Below, piece by piece: positions 51,415 through 62,559 of a stretch of DNA of 64,000 nt (positions within the stretch are counted from its first letter, which is position 1; the number at the start of each line of letters is the position of its first letter). The notes under the pieces are model-generated. The model was not told the DNA's origin and did not search any database. It saw nothing but the letters and a program-made list of their open reading frames with translations. Both the position numbers and the translations under genes were made by a program. This DNA is from Onthophagus taurus (Eukaryota; Arthropoda; Insecta; Coleoptera; Scarabaeidae), in NCBI RefSeq assembly GCF_036711975.1, contig NC_091972.1, forward strand, positions 8,003,001 through 8,067,000, in the 5' to 3' direction.

Positions 51415-54400
51415 AACTTATCATTGGACCAATTTAAGATATTGAGAACAATTAGGTTAAAATTTCAATTTACATTAGCTTAAAGCTGCAAGTACGAGAT
51501 AGACGACAGACTGCAAACCGCAAACAACACTACTGATTTGTATAAATCTCCATGAAATTAGTGTAGACCCAAGATTTGAGTGGATCTTATAACCTAGCAG
51601 GGAGTCAAGGGTTATCTTCATCTCTTTCAATACTGCAGTCCTAATCTCCTATTAAAGTTGTAATTAAAAGTTATAAAGCTGACAAAGTAGCGTAAGTTCA
51701 ATTTTTGCTACTTCTTGTGAATTTTAAAGACCGTGGATCATTCAATGATTTTAATTGTAGCTTTTTCATTCGAATATCCTCTTGATTCTAAACTGTCTTA
51801 TTTGAGTTAAGATAACTCTCCATTAAAGTTGGCATGGAACAAAATGCATTCGGAATCGATTTAATCGATCCCATTTCGTGTGAGTACACGTAGAGAATTT
51901 CGAATATCTCAACAATACGTAGGCACAAGTTGATTGTGTGCTTGTGTCAAGACTCGTGGCTTCACATAAATGTTCTCGATGTTAGAATTCTTTGCATGTG
52001 GAAGTCACGGTAAAGTACTTATCTTTACTTTCTGCGAGGTAGGGTATCTTGAATTGTATAGGACATTAATTGGTATTTTTTCAACTAATGGAATTTCTAA
52101 CGGTTCTCAACTGCAAGAAAAATACGGGTTCGCACAATAACATTATTTTTACGACGGCGTTGGTGGTCAAGCAGGATCTGAAACAATACCGTATTTAAGT
52201 TTTTTAGTATTATAGGTTTGTATTCCTCATCGACTTTCAATCCTTGCACAGAATAGGCTTTCTATTCTTATGTTTCTAAGATTTTGATAGATTGGAGCGT
52301 TATAGAATAGATTCATTGGATTTCTTATTATGGCATGTCTTAATAAGGCTTCAAAAACTGTCATTACAAAAGAACTATTAATTGCACTGTTATATAGAAC
52401 ATACATTTCATGATACATCTCAAGTACTCTAACAACGTGAAATGAAATCTTTCCACATTAGCTTGGCTTTCAGGATTTTTGTGAATCATTGTTGATAATA
52501 TTTCTCTTTTTAAAATTTTTTTTTAGATTTTTTACATTAAATAGACAGCAGACTAATCCAATAAAACTTTTTGGTTCCTCCATTTAAATTGAAAAACGGA
52601 AATTAAGTAAAAGATAATTCTGAGAAAGCAGACCTGAAAAAATGAAACAAAAGTATTAAAACAAAAACGAAATAAAAATGAATGTTTAGATAGTACATTT
52701 TTTTTGTGTTTTTTAATGTATAACAATAATCTTTATGATCGATTTTATGTATACTCTTTCCAATTTTTTGATTAAGTACCCTTTATATTAGAAAATATGT
52801 CGCGCTTTATCGTACATACGTTCAAATATAACAAAGTGTACTTGATGGTATCGCAGGCTTACATAGCTGACAGCGCGTCATAAATGAAAGGACTCGGCTG
52901 TTTTGCGTTCGCTATCGCGGATCGACGGTTACAATAAATATTGGCCTTTTCAATAAACAACCACGTACGAGACCCTCGACGGCATCGTTTTGCATACAAT
53001 CGCTTTTCTTGCACAGATTGCAAACGTATAACGCGCCCGCGACAGATGGTCCATGATAAATGATCAATATACGCGCAACTCGTGATAGATTGGTAAAATA
53101 TCAATAAACGAAATTATCCTAGATCTCTATAAACTAATTAAGATTGCGTGCACTTAAAAATATCTACATCCTTGATTAATCTTTTTTTTTGCTTAACATT
53201 GTTATGTATCTGAGTGAGCAAAAAATCCCCCTACACCTACAACAACAATACCGGTGTGAATAATGTGCCCATTTTTTCGTGCACACTGACATAATCTCGA
53301 GACGTGCGTGCGTAATACACACACACAATAGCCGTACCATAAATTGATGTTGTACTTAGGCGAGGGATTTAAGCACCCACATGCGGGATTCTTCAAATCT
53401 GAGTAAGCCGAAACCAAAGAGAGGTATCGCTGTTACAGATCTCCAACTCTCTCGCTGGGTTATTTAGAGATGACACGTCATGTGGGTAGATAAATTATTC
53501 ATTGCGGTACTTTTATCTTTAATACTTTGTACCATATTATAAATTGTCACCGTCATTATAAAAAGTTGTTAATACACAACTTAATCGGTATTAATAAACG
53601 ACGATCTATTGTATTTTTGGTTTAGAGATATTAAAAAAATATATCTGGGGGCCTATAATTTTTCATAAATCATTCCATTCTACTGTCGGGGTCTGACGTA
53701 AACCCAATTCTCGAGCACAAAGGCCCTTTAAATCTGGAACAATCCGGCAGTTAAATGCCGCACGAAACCGTCACACTAATTAACTTTTATTATCAGATAG
53801 ATAGCGGGTTTGTGTGCGCTTGTTCAGGCAACCAAACCAGCCGACACACACACACACCGGGAGTTATTATCAGCGTACAATGGTGTTTCTCTCTTTACCC
53901 CGATTCCCCCTGGTCAGGTCATAGTAATCTTTTTTATGGTCAGCTGTTTTTAACCACCCTCATTGGACTTTCCCAGTTTCATGGATCATTAACCATTAAT
54001 ATTATAGTACGGTAACACGGTAACATTGTAGATAGAAGGGTTTTAGATATAAATTACAATCATTATTTTTTTTTTAAGACAGGGAAGTATGTTCCCGGTT
54101 TTATAACGTTGTGAAAAATCTCACAATGTAAAAATCAATGCAACCATTTGAAAAACGAACGTTACAGACTACATAATGCACGCGCCTTTCCCTAGAATAA
54201 ACAAAAAAACTGTCCCCTTATTGCACCCGTAGCACCCATTCACCATCGTTCGCTCACTAAATCACGCCATTATCGTTCCTAGATCTACAAAATACTAAGG
54301 GGGGTCACAAAAAAGATCCCGTGACAGTTTCAAAAGAGTAAAACTTCGTGGAAACACTGTATTCACAAAAAATGTTAAATCGAAAACCTTAACCAGGTGA

Positions 54401-57235
54401 TTTAAAAAAAAAAGTATAAAAAAATTATCGGTGTAAATGAATATTTGAGATAACTAAAATAATTTATGAAAAGAGACAGATGCAAAAAAAAGGAAATCAA
54501 CGTTACGTGCTTTTGAGAGATCCCCTCATCCTAATCAGGACAAGCCACTTTAGTGAATTTAGGTTAGGGATCTGCAGGAAACTGGTTTAGATAGGGTGGG
54601 GAAGGGTCTACAGGACGTATATATTATTGTCCTGGAATGTTATTGTTTGAAACTACTCTTTCTCTTTTCGCCCCTCACACACCTTTCTGTCATCTCTTTC
54701 ATTCAGCAGTGTAAAAAAGGATTATGCAGGATTTGTAATAAAAAAAGTAGAGTAAATCGAATCTTATCTCTCGATCTTTGGAATGGTCTTCGTTATCGCC
54801 CGATTCATTGTTTACGATTAAAATTTGTGTTTCTGTACTAAAATTCTGTTGGGTACGAATGATTTAAAAACAGATTTTTTTAGTAATTTTATTCACATTG
54901 AACATTAAAATTACTTGACATTGAGTTTAACAATGAGTTCAAAAGAAGGTCCCCCATGAGTAGGTATAGGAATAAAAAAAATAAAAGAGATGAAAAGAAA
55001 GGCTGAACCGGACCAATTCATCGTAATATTTACAACGGGAATATTCATTTTGACGAATTCTGTAGGGTGCCCCAACCAGGTTAATGGTTCCATAGGGCAT
55101 AAGAGATGGTTCTGCTCTCGGTTGTCGCCCTGCTGACAAAGGAGCTGGGGCGATAGAAGGACTCCTGAAGGGATCCCCGACCTGAGTATATTCTTGTCAG
55201 GTTGGATAAGCCGACCCGGAGCTCGATAAATATTCAAAGGGATTTCACCCTATGGCTGGCTCCCTTCTATTTTTTGTACGTGCCAAACGTGTGCATGTGC
55301 AAATTTGTTTTTTATGCTCAACCAATTCAGACATATTTCAAAAAATATTTAATTATCAGTTGTAAAATTTTAACTCTTACAAAATATCGTGGCGAGCCTC
55401 TTTTGTAATCCTTATGAATAACTTGTAAAAAATGTACGATAAAAAATAAGTTGTTTCTGCTTTAGTTCATTTTTCTTGGCACACAGATCAGGTGCGCTTA
55501 TAAAAACTTCCTGAATAATCTCAGCACCTATACACACTCAGACTACACCGTTCCTTTTTATACAAAATAGCGGTTCGTTAAGAGACTTCTAAAAATATAC
55601 CCAAGCCAGCAGGCGGATGAGAGGACATCATAAAGGCGTCACCCAAATTGCGTACCCTTCTCGCATGAATACGCTTTGATTTTCCCCGGCAATATTTTTC
55701 ATCAAGGTCGACGCTTTGAATATCATCATCCAACGCCGTAGTGAGAATGAAAGAGGCTTTTCACGTTATTAATCATCTTTTCACCAAGCTATTTTAATAC
55801 CAACGACATTAATAATTACATTTTCTTCGTTTTCATTTTTCATCTCCATCCTTTTTTCTCTTTGTGTTTTGTCCAGCAACAGCAATGATAATAACGAGAA
55901 TGAATTATTATCTTTTCGATTCTTTAACATTCCTCCTTTTCCGATTAGATGATTCTTTAGACTTTATTATTGTCGGTTGGTTAGAAATGTGCTTGGTCAG
56001 AAGGGGGTTGATCGGATAGGAATGCCATCTGCGCGATATTCTACGCGTGTAACAATGGGCGTATTAGGCGTAATTTATGCGGTTTTGCGTCTGCGGGTTT
56101 AGATTACGCCCGGCCTTCGTCGAACCGAAACGGTTGCTGGTTGAAGGAAGCCTTGCGTTGACTGCGGTTTCGACATCCAACGGTTTCAGATTGCCGTAAC
56201 TAATGAAAACTGGCGTATTTGAATGATTGATTATCACAACAAGAATTGCACCAACTAAACTACGTTCTAGACACTATATTACGTGGGGATATTCATAAAT
56301 TAATAACTTCTAGTGGGATTTCCTAAGGACATTCCTTGACATTTATTAATTATTATATGCTACTTTTAGACTATAATAATTAAATGGATGTTTTATATTT
56401 TTCTTAATATTTACTCATTACCAAATTTCGGAAATCTATTTCTGCTATTAGAAAGGTAAAAACTCAGTTGGACATCCTTATCATATTACTTGATGCTTCA
56501 CTCGATATTACGTACAGTCTGGCGAAAGTAATACTTATCGCAACTGTATGACAGACTTCTGCTCCCTTTAATTGGGTTAGTTTGTGTTTAGCTATCGGAA
56601 AAGCGTTCTGACTTTTGCTGACCTATGAGGTACTGTTGTTGCAGTCTCGACCAGAAGAATCTACCTGGAAGAAAACAATACTTAGTAATAGTAATAGAAA
56701 TACCACTTTCTTGTTTGGCAGTATCATGAAGATCATCTTTGTGGGATCAAAATGATTTGGCCAAAATGATTTGGTCTGCGATGATGGCCGTATATTAGCA
56801 CAAACTATAATAAAGATGTTTCTTAATGTTGGGAGCTTGTCCGGAATAGACTCAATATAACAAGATGAACGAGCAAATGATAGACGTAATAATCATACGA
56901 GATGGAACAAGGGAAATGGATTAGCATATGAGATATATATTACGGGAAGGTATACGAAATGACGGACATGAGATAAGACGTGTATACGTAATGAGATGGA
57001 GTTGAGTGACCAAAACGAAGGGGAAATTCGGGATGGAACCTAATACAAGAGAACAAAGTTGTGGATTTAGAGTAGATAATCTACAAAGTAACATAAAATA
57101 AATATATTGATCAAGTCCATGTATAAACAATGATATAATCCATGTTTGGTGTTGAAACCTGTAAATTTTCCATTTATTTTGTGTTTGTTGCAATACTTGA
57201 TTTTTACTTTTCAGTATGATAGGTACTACCTAATT
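51415..57235. other. Intergenic region of 5.8 kb
   Basis: No gene is supported. A stretch at 54900-55260 differs in composition and is open on the minus strand for 108 codons without any motif I know; it may be a mobile element remnant. Patches at 52860-53100, 53200-53480, 53690-53960 and 55600-56250 are GC/CpG-richer and could be regulatory. About 56840-57010 repeats (C/G)GAGATG-like words weakly. Confidence 0.35.
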
Positions 57236-57239
57236 TGCA

Positions 57240-57660
57240 TCACCAATTTAGATTCTCAGGTTTGATATTAAGCCGTGTCGGCCTCCGTCTCGGTCGCGAT
57301 TTCCAAACAACAACAAAAACACAACCGCTGCCGCCGCAGCCGGGCCCCGTTCGGAATTTAAATTTAAATCCCGGCTCCGGGGGCCGCGGAACAGCGCTCG
57401 CATGTCCGTTGCAGGGTTATCTCCGTAATGAATGGTATTGTGAGAACTAGGCGGAAAGCGGCTTCGGCGTGTTTTGGATTCTGTACCCCTCCCCAAAGCC
57501 GAGTCGACCGCCTCCTTCCGCCGCCACCGTGGCCCCCATTTCTGTCCGACCGGCGAGACTCCGCTACAGAAACGACGGCGTTCGGTTCGGTCATGCATAT
57601 TCATCTTCATGGTACGGCCCCGTCTGAAAATGAAGTTTCACTACGATTCTAGACGACGCG
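57240..57660. promoter_or_regulatory. CpG-rich patch, possible promoter or enhancer
   Basis: This is one of the most GC/CpG-rich stretches in the window, with GCCGCCGCAGCCGGGCCCCG near 57327 and many CpGs. Frames are open on both strands by composition only (for example 57248-57610 on the minus strand). No splice or start context argues for coding. It precedes the 58.8 kb gene by about 1.2 kb, and it contains the first of a pair of repeated motif modules. Confidence 0.35.
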
Positions 57661-57945
57661 GGTCGGCATTTAAATTTATAACGGCATCACACTTTGTAAT
57701 GTTCACGTCATACATCATTTCCATAAGAACTTAAAACCATCTTTAAAAATCATTAATATATATTTTTTTTAAATAATTCAACAAAAGAGAACCGTACAGT
57801 GAAAATTTCTTTTTCCTTAGGTATAAACTTATGCCATAAAAAACACAAAACCAAAGATAGGTAGTATAATTTCATGCATATTCATTTCGTGTCCAATTTC
57901 CTTGTCAAAAAATGCCAGAGTGTGAGATTTAAATTTATAACGGCA
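57591..57945. repeat. Pair of exactly repeated motifs in the same order
   Basis: TCATGCATATTCAT occurs at 57591-57604 and 57872-57885, and ATTTAAATTTATAACGGCA occurs at 57668-57686 and 57927-57945. The order is the same in both, with spacing 77 and 55 bases, while the intervening DNA is unrelated. The first word resembles an octamer/POU site. Confidence 0.8.
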
Positions 57946-57949
57946 CGAC

Positions 57950-58785
57950 AGAAGAACTATCTTTTAAAGTTTTTTTATGTCGTTCCACTCCGGGCTCATA
58001 TTTAACTTTTATTTTTTTAAGATTTTCGAAAATATAAATCGAAATTTTTCTCTCTAGTGATTTACAGCGATGAGTTGAACCTGATAACTGAGATTAAATT
58101 ACCGGAGTCAAGTAATACAGAAATGTCGACAGGAACGTGATACTTCATTACACCACCCTCTTCCTCCATCACCTGAATGTTTATAATTAATTCTGTAGGA
58201 ACACCTAAAAACTCATCTTCAACTATGTATTGAAAAATACTTATAACATTTTCAGAATTTGGTCCTAATTCATAATTGTTATCTCAAATACGAGAGACAA
58301 CAATAAGAATTACGTTAACAAAGATTCTTTGTCGCACAGAAATGGAAAGCTTTTGTTGTCAATTTGTAGATTTCCCGGAACCTCGCTCTCTCTAAGCAAA
58401 TGACATAAAGCGTAATGTAACGTGATCACGATGACGACATCTCGTTATTTTCTACACAAAGGCCGCCTTCCTCGTCTATACAGAGGCAGAGTGCGAATCT
58501 CTTTACAAATTTGCCGATTTTATTCCATTCGTCTTGCACTTCCAGCTAGTATCTCATCCCCAGATCGACATCACTTTTAATCAACGTTTTATATGAATAA
58601 CTCATATCAATAGAAAAATCTAGAAACGTTGATTTCCTAGTACCAGTTACTGATACGAATAAATCGTATTGTTATCAATAAGAAAAACAAACACAATTTT
58701 CAATTAACGAAACTGTTATTTTGTGAAACATACTCCAATTACATATATCTAGATACACTTTATCGGCTATTTGACACCATTTCAC
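57950..58785. other. Upstream region of the LC8-like gene
   Basis: No coding signal was seen; it likely holds upstream regulatory DNA. Confidence 0.35.
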
Positions 58786-58788
58786 ACC

Positions 58789-58796
58789 TATATAAA
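58789..58796 (+). promoter_or_regulatory. TATA box of the secreted LC8-like gene
   Basis: TATATAAA lies 56 bases before the ATG at 58852. A start site near 58820 (AGACAGTG) would give a leader of about 30 bases. The strong TATA box suits a tissue-specific, highly expressed gene. Confidence 0.6.
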
Positions 58797-58851
58797 CACC
58801 TCAAAAGCAGACTAACAGCCAGACAGTGTTGTTATTTCAAGAATATCTACA

Positions 58852-59357
58852 ATGAGTTTTAAAATTATTATTCTTTTGGGGTCTTTAGCCCTTATGGGCG
58901 TTTCAAACGCCGATGAGATTAAGATGGGTTCCTCAAAAGCTATTACATTCGATTCTTTGGCTGCACCAAGAGAGGTTTGATGTTTTCCATATTTATATAA
59001 ATTAATTAACTTAATGCTGAGGGTTCCAGCTGCTTTAACCCTTACAATACGACTTGAAAACATTATGGTTGGTGAACTACATTTATTAATTCTTTTTAGA
59101 CTCAAGTTCTTGGACATAATATGAATCCAGCAATGATAAATAACGTCCAAGCTGCCATTCAACTTAGTCTTACTCGTTATGATGATCCAATGGACCGAGT
59201 TTATTATATAGGATCAACTTTAGTTGGTCTATATCCGAACAAAAGGTGGAATGTAGTTGAACAATATGATGCCATACTTTATTATTATGTCGATTACGCA
59301 GAAGTTTTAGCTTATTACAACTCTAGAAACATTTTATTCTTAGTTTATACCAATTAG
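58852..59357 (+). CDS. Small secreted protein with an LC8 dynein light chain-like domain (126 aa, two exons)
   Basis: Exon 1 (58852-58974) ends at a GTTTGA donor, and exon 2 (59100-59357) follows a TTCTTTTTAG acceptor; both are phase 0. Residues 1-20 (MSFKIIILLGSLALMGVSNA) are a clear signal peptide. The mature part from residue 49 follows the LC8 pattern: M-x3-M, a helix (VQAAIQLSLTRY), D-x4-YI, then Y-PNK-RW-NVV, and the last strands VLAYYNSRNILFLVYTN against LC8's FIYFYLGQVAILLFKSG. The LC8 residues that bind partner peptides are largely changed. LC8 proteins are cytosolic, so a secreted relative would be unusual. AATAAA lies at 59445. The secretion call is strong; the LC8 call is inference from pattern. 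Confidence 0.75.
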
Positions 59358-59444
59358 GAAAACCAAATTTTATATTTTGCTCTGTCGCCATGCAATTCTC
59401 TCTTAAATTATTAGAAATAGCCATGTATGTGTTTCCATCTATGA

Positions 59445-59450
59445 AATAAA
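59445..59450 (+). terminator. Poly(A) signal of the secreted LC8-like gene
   Basis: AATAAA lies 88 bases after the stop of the 58852-59357 gene. Confidence 0.6.
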
Positions 59451-59887
59451 TACTAAAATTAATCTGTCTTATTGTGAATTCATTTCAATATAACTCTAAA
59501 TATCTAAAAAAATAATATAAATTAGTACTTTTAACAACAATAAAAAATTTTAGAACCTTAAAATTTCAAACATCAAAAGCAACAATCATTTGACAATTCA
59601 ACAATGGCTCTATCTCTTATCGAAAACGTAAAATAATCGGAAATTATTAAATAAAATTATCTGCAATGATTAAAACGCAAAAAAATAGAATTCGACCTAA
59701 TAAATCATAATAAAACAATATAATTAATTTATAAAAAAAATAACTTAAACGGTAAAGTAAAAAACTTAAGTAAATTTTACAGGAATCTGTAATTCTACTT
59801 CAACTGTCATTGGTTAAACCGCATCTCGTCACAATCCCATTAATTTTCAAAAGAAATGGTACTTTTATTCGTTTTTTAATACACACA

Positions 59888-60343
59888 ATGAGTATTTATT
59901 ATTACTTAAACATTACATTGTTAGTATGTCGATCCGTAACTTAATAACATTGTCATTTTAATTGATAACATCACGCGTCAAAATCACGTTAGACATGTAA
60001 CCTAACCTCAAAATTTCTTTTCAGATCGCTTCATAACGAAGAATCTCGTGAAATAACACCGGCTTTCTTTAAAAAACATTTCGTCCAATCCATAAATCAG
60101 TTGTTTGGCGAAACCGTCTCTTCTTGCGGGATAGATCTACTAAAATATAATCCAAAAACTAAAGAGGCTATTATTCGTGTTCCTTCAAGTGAATACGTTA
60201 AAATTAGGGCGAGTTTAAGTTTGTGTGGAACGTACGAAGGAGTACCCTGTACTTATACAATCAAAAAAGCTGCAAGTTGTTTGAATTCTTTGATTGCGGA
60301 TAGTAGGAGATATAAGCATAGTACAAAAGATGTCGCACTGTAG
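59888..60343 (+). CDS. Rpp14: RPP14-like subunit of RNase P/MRP (about 128 aa, two exons)
   Basis: The main exon encodes [40 protein letters not shown] and a block with [19 protein letters not shown], matching human RPP14 (LFGEV...LPLDILTYEEKTLSAILRI...VKLWSSLTLLGSYKGKKC). RPP14 helps process tRNA and rRNA precursors in the nucleus. Exon 1 is probably 59888-59923 ([12 protein letters not shown], like human 'YHYMKVCLEF') with a GTATGT donor. An acceptor at 59992 (GTTAG) keeps the frame and gives 128 residues; human has 124. The better-looking acceptor at 60024 (TTTCTTTTCAG) would shift the frame and stop after 'IAS'. The stop at 60341-60343 lies inside the MIA40 start region, a 14-base overlap. 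Confidence 0.75.
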
Positions 60344-60810
60344 AAGAATGGGTCCTAATAAAAAGGATATTGTTATTTTTGCTACAGAAGAAGATCATAA
60401 AATTCCCAGTAAAGTTACACTTCCAGAAATCGAACAACAACCTGGTTTAATATTAGCTAACGGTGATATAAATTGGAATTGCCCTTGCCTCGGTGGCATG
60501 GCTACAGGACCTTGTGGAGTTGAATTTAGAAAAGCATTTAGTTGTTTTCATCATTCTACAGCAGAACCCAAAGGTAAAGAATTAAGAGATTAACCTAAAA
60601 ATGTGGTTTTGACAGGTTGAAAATAACCTCACAAACATTTTTCTTTTAGGAAGTGATTGTTTTGATCTTTTTAAAACAATGCAAACATGTATGAGGAAAT
60701 TTCCTGCTTTGTATAGTAAAGATATGGGTGAAGATGATGATTTACCTTTACCTGATGAAGCGACAAAAATAGAAAACGAACATATGAATAGTGGGAAAAA
60801 AACAAAATAA
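60330..60810 (+). CDS. Mia40: MIA40/CHCHD4 mitochondrial import oxidoreductase (134 aa, two exons)
   Basis: Exons 60330-60573 and 60650-60810 join across AAA-G|GTAAAG and TTTTAG|GA. The product carries the MIA40 redox site CPC at residues 51-53 ([16 protein letters not shown]) and two CX9C pairs, C62-C72 and C85-C95. MIA40 oxidises small cysteine proteins as they enter the intermembrane space. As in animal MIA40, there is no N-terminal presequence or membrane anchor. The start is set by homology: MSHCRR matches human MSYCRQ, and then [14 protein letters not shown] matches DRIIFVTKEDHETP. The acidic tail ([11 protein letters not shown]) is usual. The ATG at 60330 has A at -3 and overlaps the RPP14 stop in another frame. 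AATAAA is at 60930. Confidence 0.95.
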
Positions 60811-60929
60811 TTGGTTTAAGTTGAAAAATGATAGTAGATTTTATAGTCATTTCTGTTTTTCCGTTTAATACAAACTCCTTTGGTTAGTACTATTTGTTTT
60901 ATTTTATTGTATTTCTTGAGGAGTGGTCC

Positions 60930-60935
60930 AATAAA
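60930..60935 (+). terminator. Poly(A) signal of MIA40 (and probably the joint RPP14-MIA40 messenger)
   Basis: AATAAA lies 120 bases after the MIA40 stop. No signal was seen between RPP14 and MIA40, whose frames overlap. Confidence 0.55.
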
Positions 60936-60939
60936 TCAT

Positions 60940-62300
60940 CTCATACTTATTTTGTGTTCAATGTTGCATTCTGTTTTTCTAGAGTTTGTATAACAGAATT
61001 TGTTATATGTTGTTATAAAGCTTAACAATGGAGTCAAACATATTTTGAAAAGATCTGTCACATTGGCCTTAGATACCACAGCAAGGTAATAAAACTTATT
61101 TGCTACTTGAATTTGTATGATTTTATGATGCCATATTGATGACATGATAAATCCAAAATGGTAATATTAATACTGTTGCAACCAACTGCATGGGATTTTA
61201 TTGAATGAATTATTTTGAAACCCTTTCCAGTAAAGAAAGCAGTTGGGAATCATAACTATCTATAGTAGAAGCAATATAAAATTCCAACAGCTCAACGCCA
61301 CTGCATTGACTAACTGCGTATACACCACCAACAAATATTATTTTCTTTGGGATGTTCAAACTTGCGCGCGGCAGAATTGTATCCCGCACTTGCTGCGCAA
61401 TATTTGAACACACATATATCTTATAGTACTTGCAGTCTACACAGCAATCAATTCAGTTATCAGTTTAAGTATATAAAGCAAATCTTCAAATTTTTTTGTC
61501 CATTCTATATTTAAACATTCAACTATATTGTCTACATTTTTTCTTCTGTGTACTCTTGCTAATATCTTCACAAATCCAAAGAACTTTCCTAAGTATCACA
61601 AATGATATTTATTTTACTTCAAAGCTAAAATAATTGTTTGTTCTATTTGCAGAGTAACAATTATCTGGCAGTAGATAATTTATTTAACAATAGACAACTG
61701 CATCAAATGGAATAATCATTTTACGAATTATGTTATAAATTAATGGTTTACATCTCTAAACATGTATCGTTAAAATACTCGTTTTATTCTCTTTTTATCT
61801 ATCTAAACCTTTTCGAGACAGCGATAAATCGCTGTTTACCTTGCTAGTCATAAAATCCAGGAAGTTACGAGAGAGGCAGGGTCGCGTAACATACACGGAT
61901 ATAGTTTTGAGTAGAAATTGTAATCTATAAATTTGTTGATTATATGTAGAAATAGAGAATAATACAGAAACGAATGAATTAAGAAAAATTGAAAACTGAG
62001 AGATAAAATTGGTTTTAAATAATTTCTGTTTATAAAACAATAATCGTTTTTTCTTACTTCCTTTTATTACATTTTGTATTTATTAATTCAAATTTTGTGC
62101 CATAATATTAGTTTAGGATTCATTACACAGATAGCGCTTTTTAAAATATTTTACATAAATCAATGGTTTAATCATAATTGTTTTAAAATGAATTAAATTA
62201 AAACAATCGTAATAAATGAAATGATTTAAGTTTTTTAATTTTATTAATATTATCAGTCCAAATCAACAAAAAAAATAATACAAATCGGTACTTTTAAAAT
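60940..62300. other. Intergenic region with a possible decayed gene on the minus strand
   Basis: On the minus strand 61660-61210 reads, over two frames, a helical stretch (KFFGFVKILARVHRRKNVDN, IEWTKKFEDLLYILKLITEL) and then RDTILPRASLNIPKKIIFVG ... ELLEFYIASTIDSYDSQLLS. It looks protein-like but is broken, and I do not recognise the family. The rest is AT-rich with nothing notable. Confidence 0.35.
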
Positions 62301-62519
62301 TTTTATACAGATGGCGCTAGTATCGAATTGTCGACTGAGTTCTGACGTAAACTCAGTCATAAAGCGATATTCTGATTAGTATACTGTGTTGTTATTCTGT
62401 AAAGTGTAGTGAGAGTTTTTAATCAGGTTTATTTTTCTATTTGTAAAGTAAATCGTCCGTTGTGTAACTAGTTCGTACTTCCTTAGCAGTGACTAAGAAG
62501 TGCTCGTGCCAAAGAAAAA

Positions 62520-62554
62520 ATGTGTAACAAACCAGCTGTTAAAGAGAAACGCAG
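62520..62554 (+). CDS. First coding exon of a gene running off the right edge
   Basis: ATG at 62520 opens MCNKPAVKEKR and the exon ends in CGCAG followed by a strong GTATGT donor at 62555. The upstream 150 bases have a leader-like composition. The start context is AAAAAATGT. Only 11 codons and 2 bases are visible, so the product cannot be named; later exons must lie beyond the window or far downstream in it. Confidence 0.45.
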
Positions 62555-62559
62555 GTATG

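Noticed and set aside
54911-55237. 108-codon frame on the minus strand
   Set aside because: Protein-like only in part and without a recognisable domain; more likely a decayed mobile element than a gene.
57248-57610. 120-codon frame on the minus strand and overlapping plus frames
   Set aside because: All frames are open because the patch is GC-rich; no start context, splice site or homology.
62309-62322. GATGGCGCTAG word, inverted again near 63650
   Set aside because: A short word common in insect genomes; two occurrences 1.3 kb apart do not define an element.
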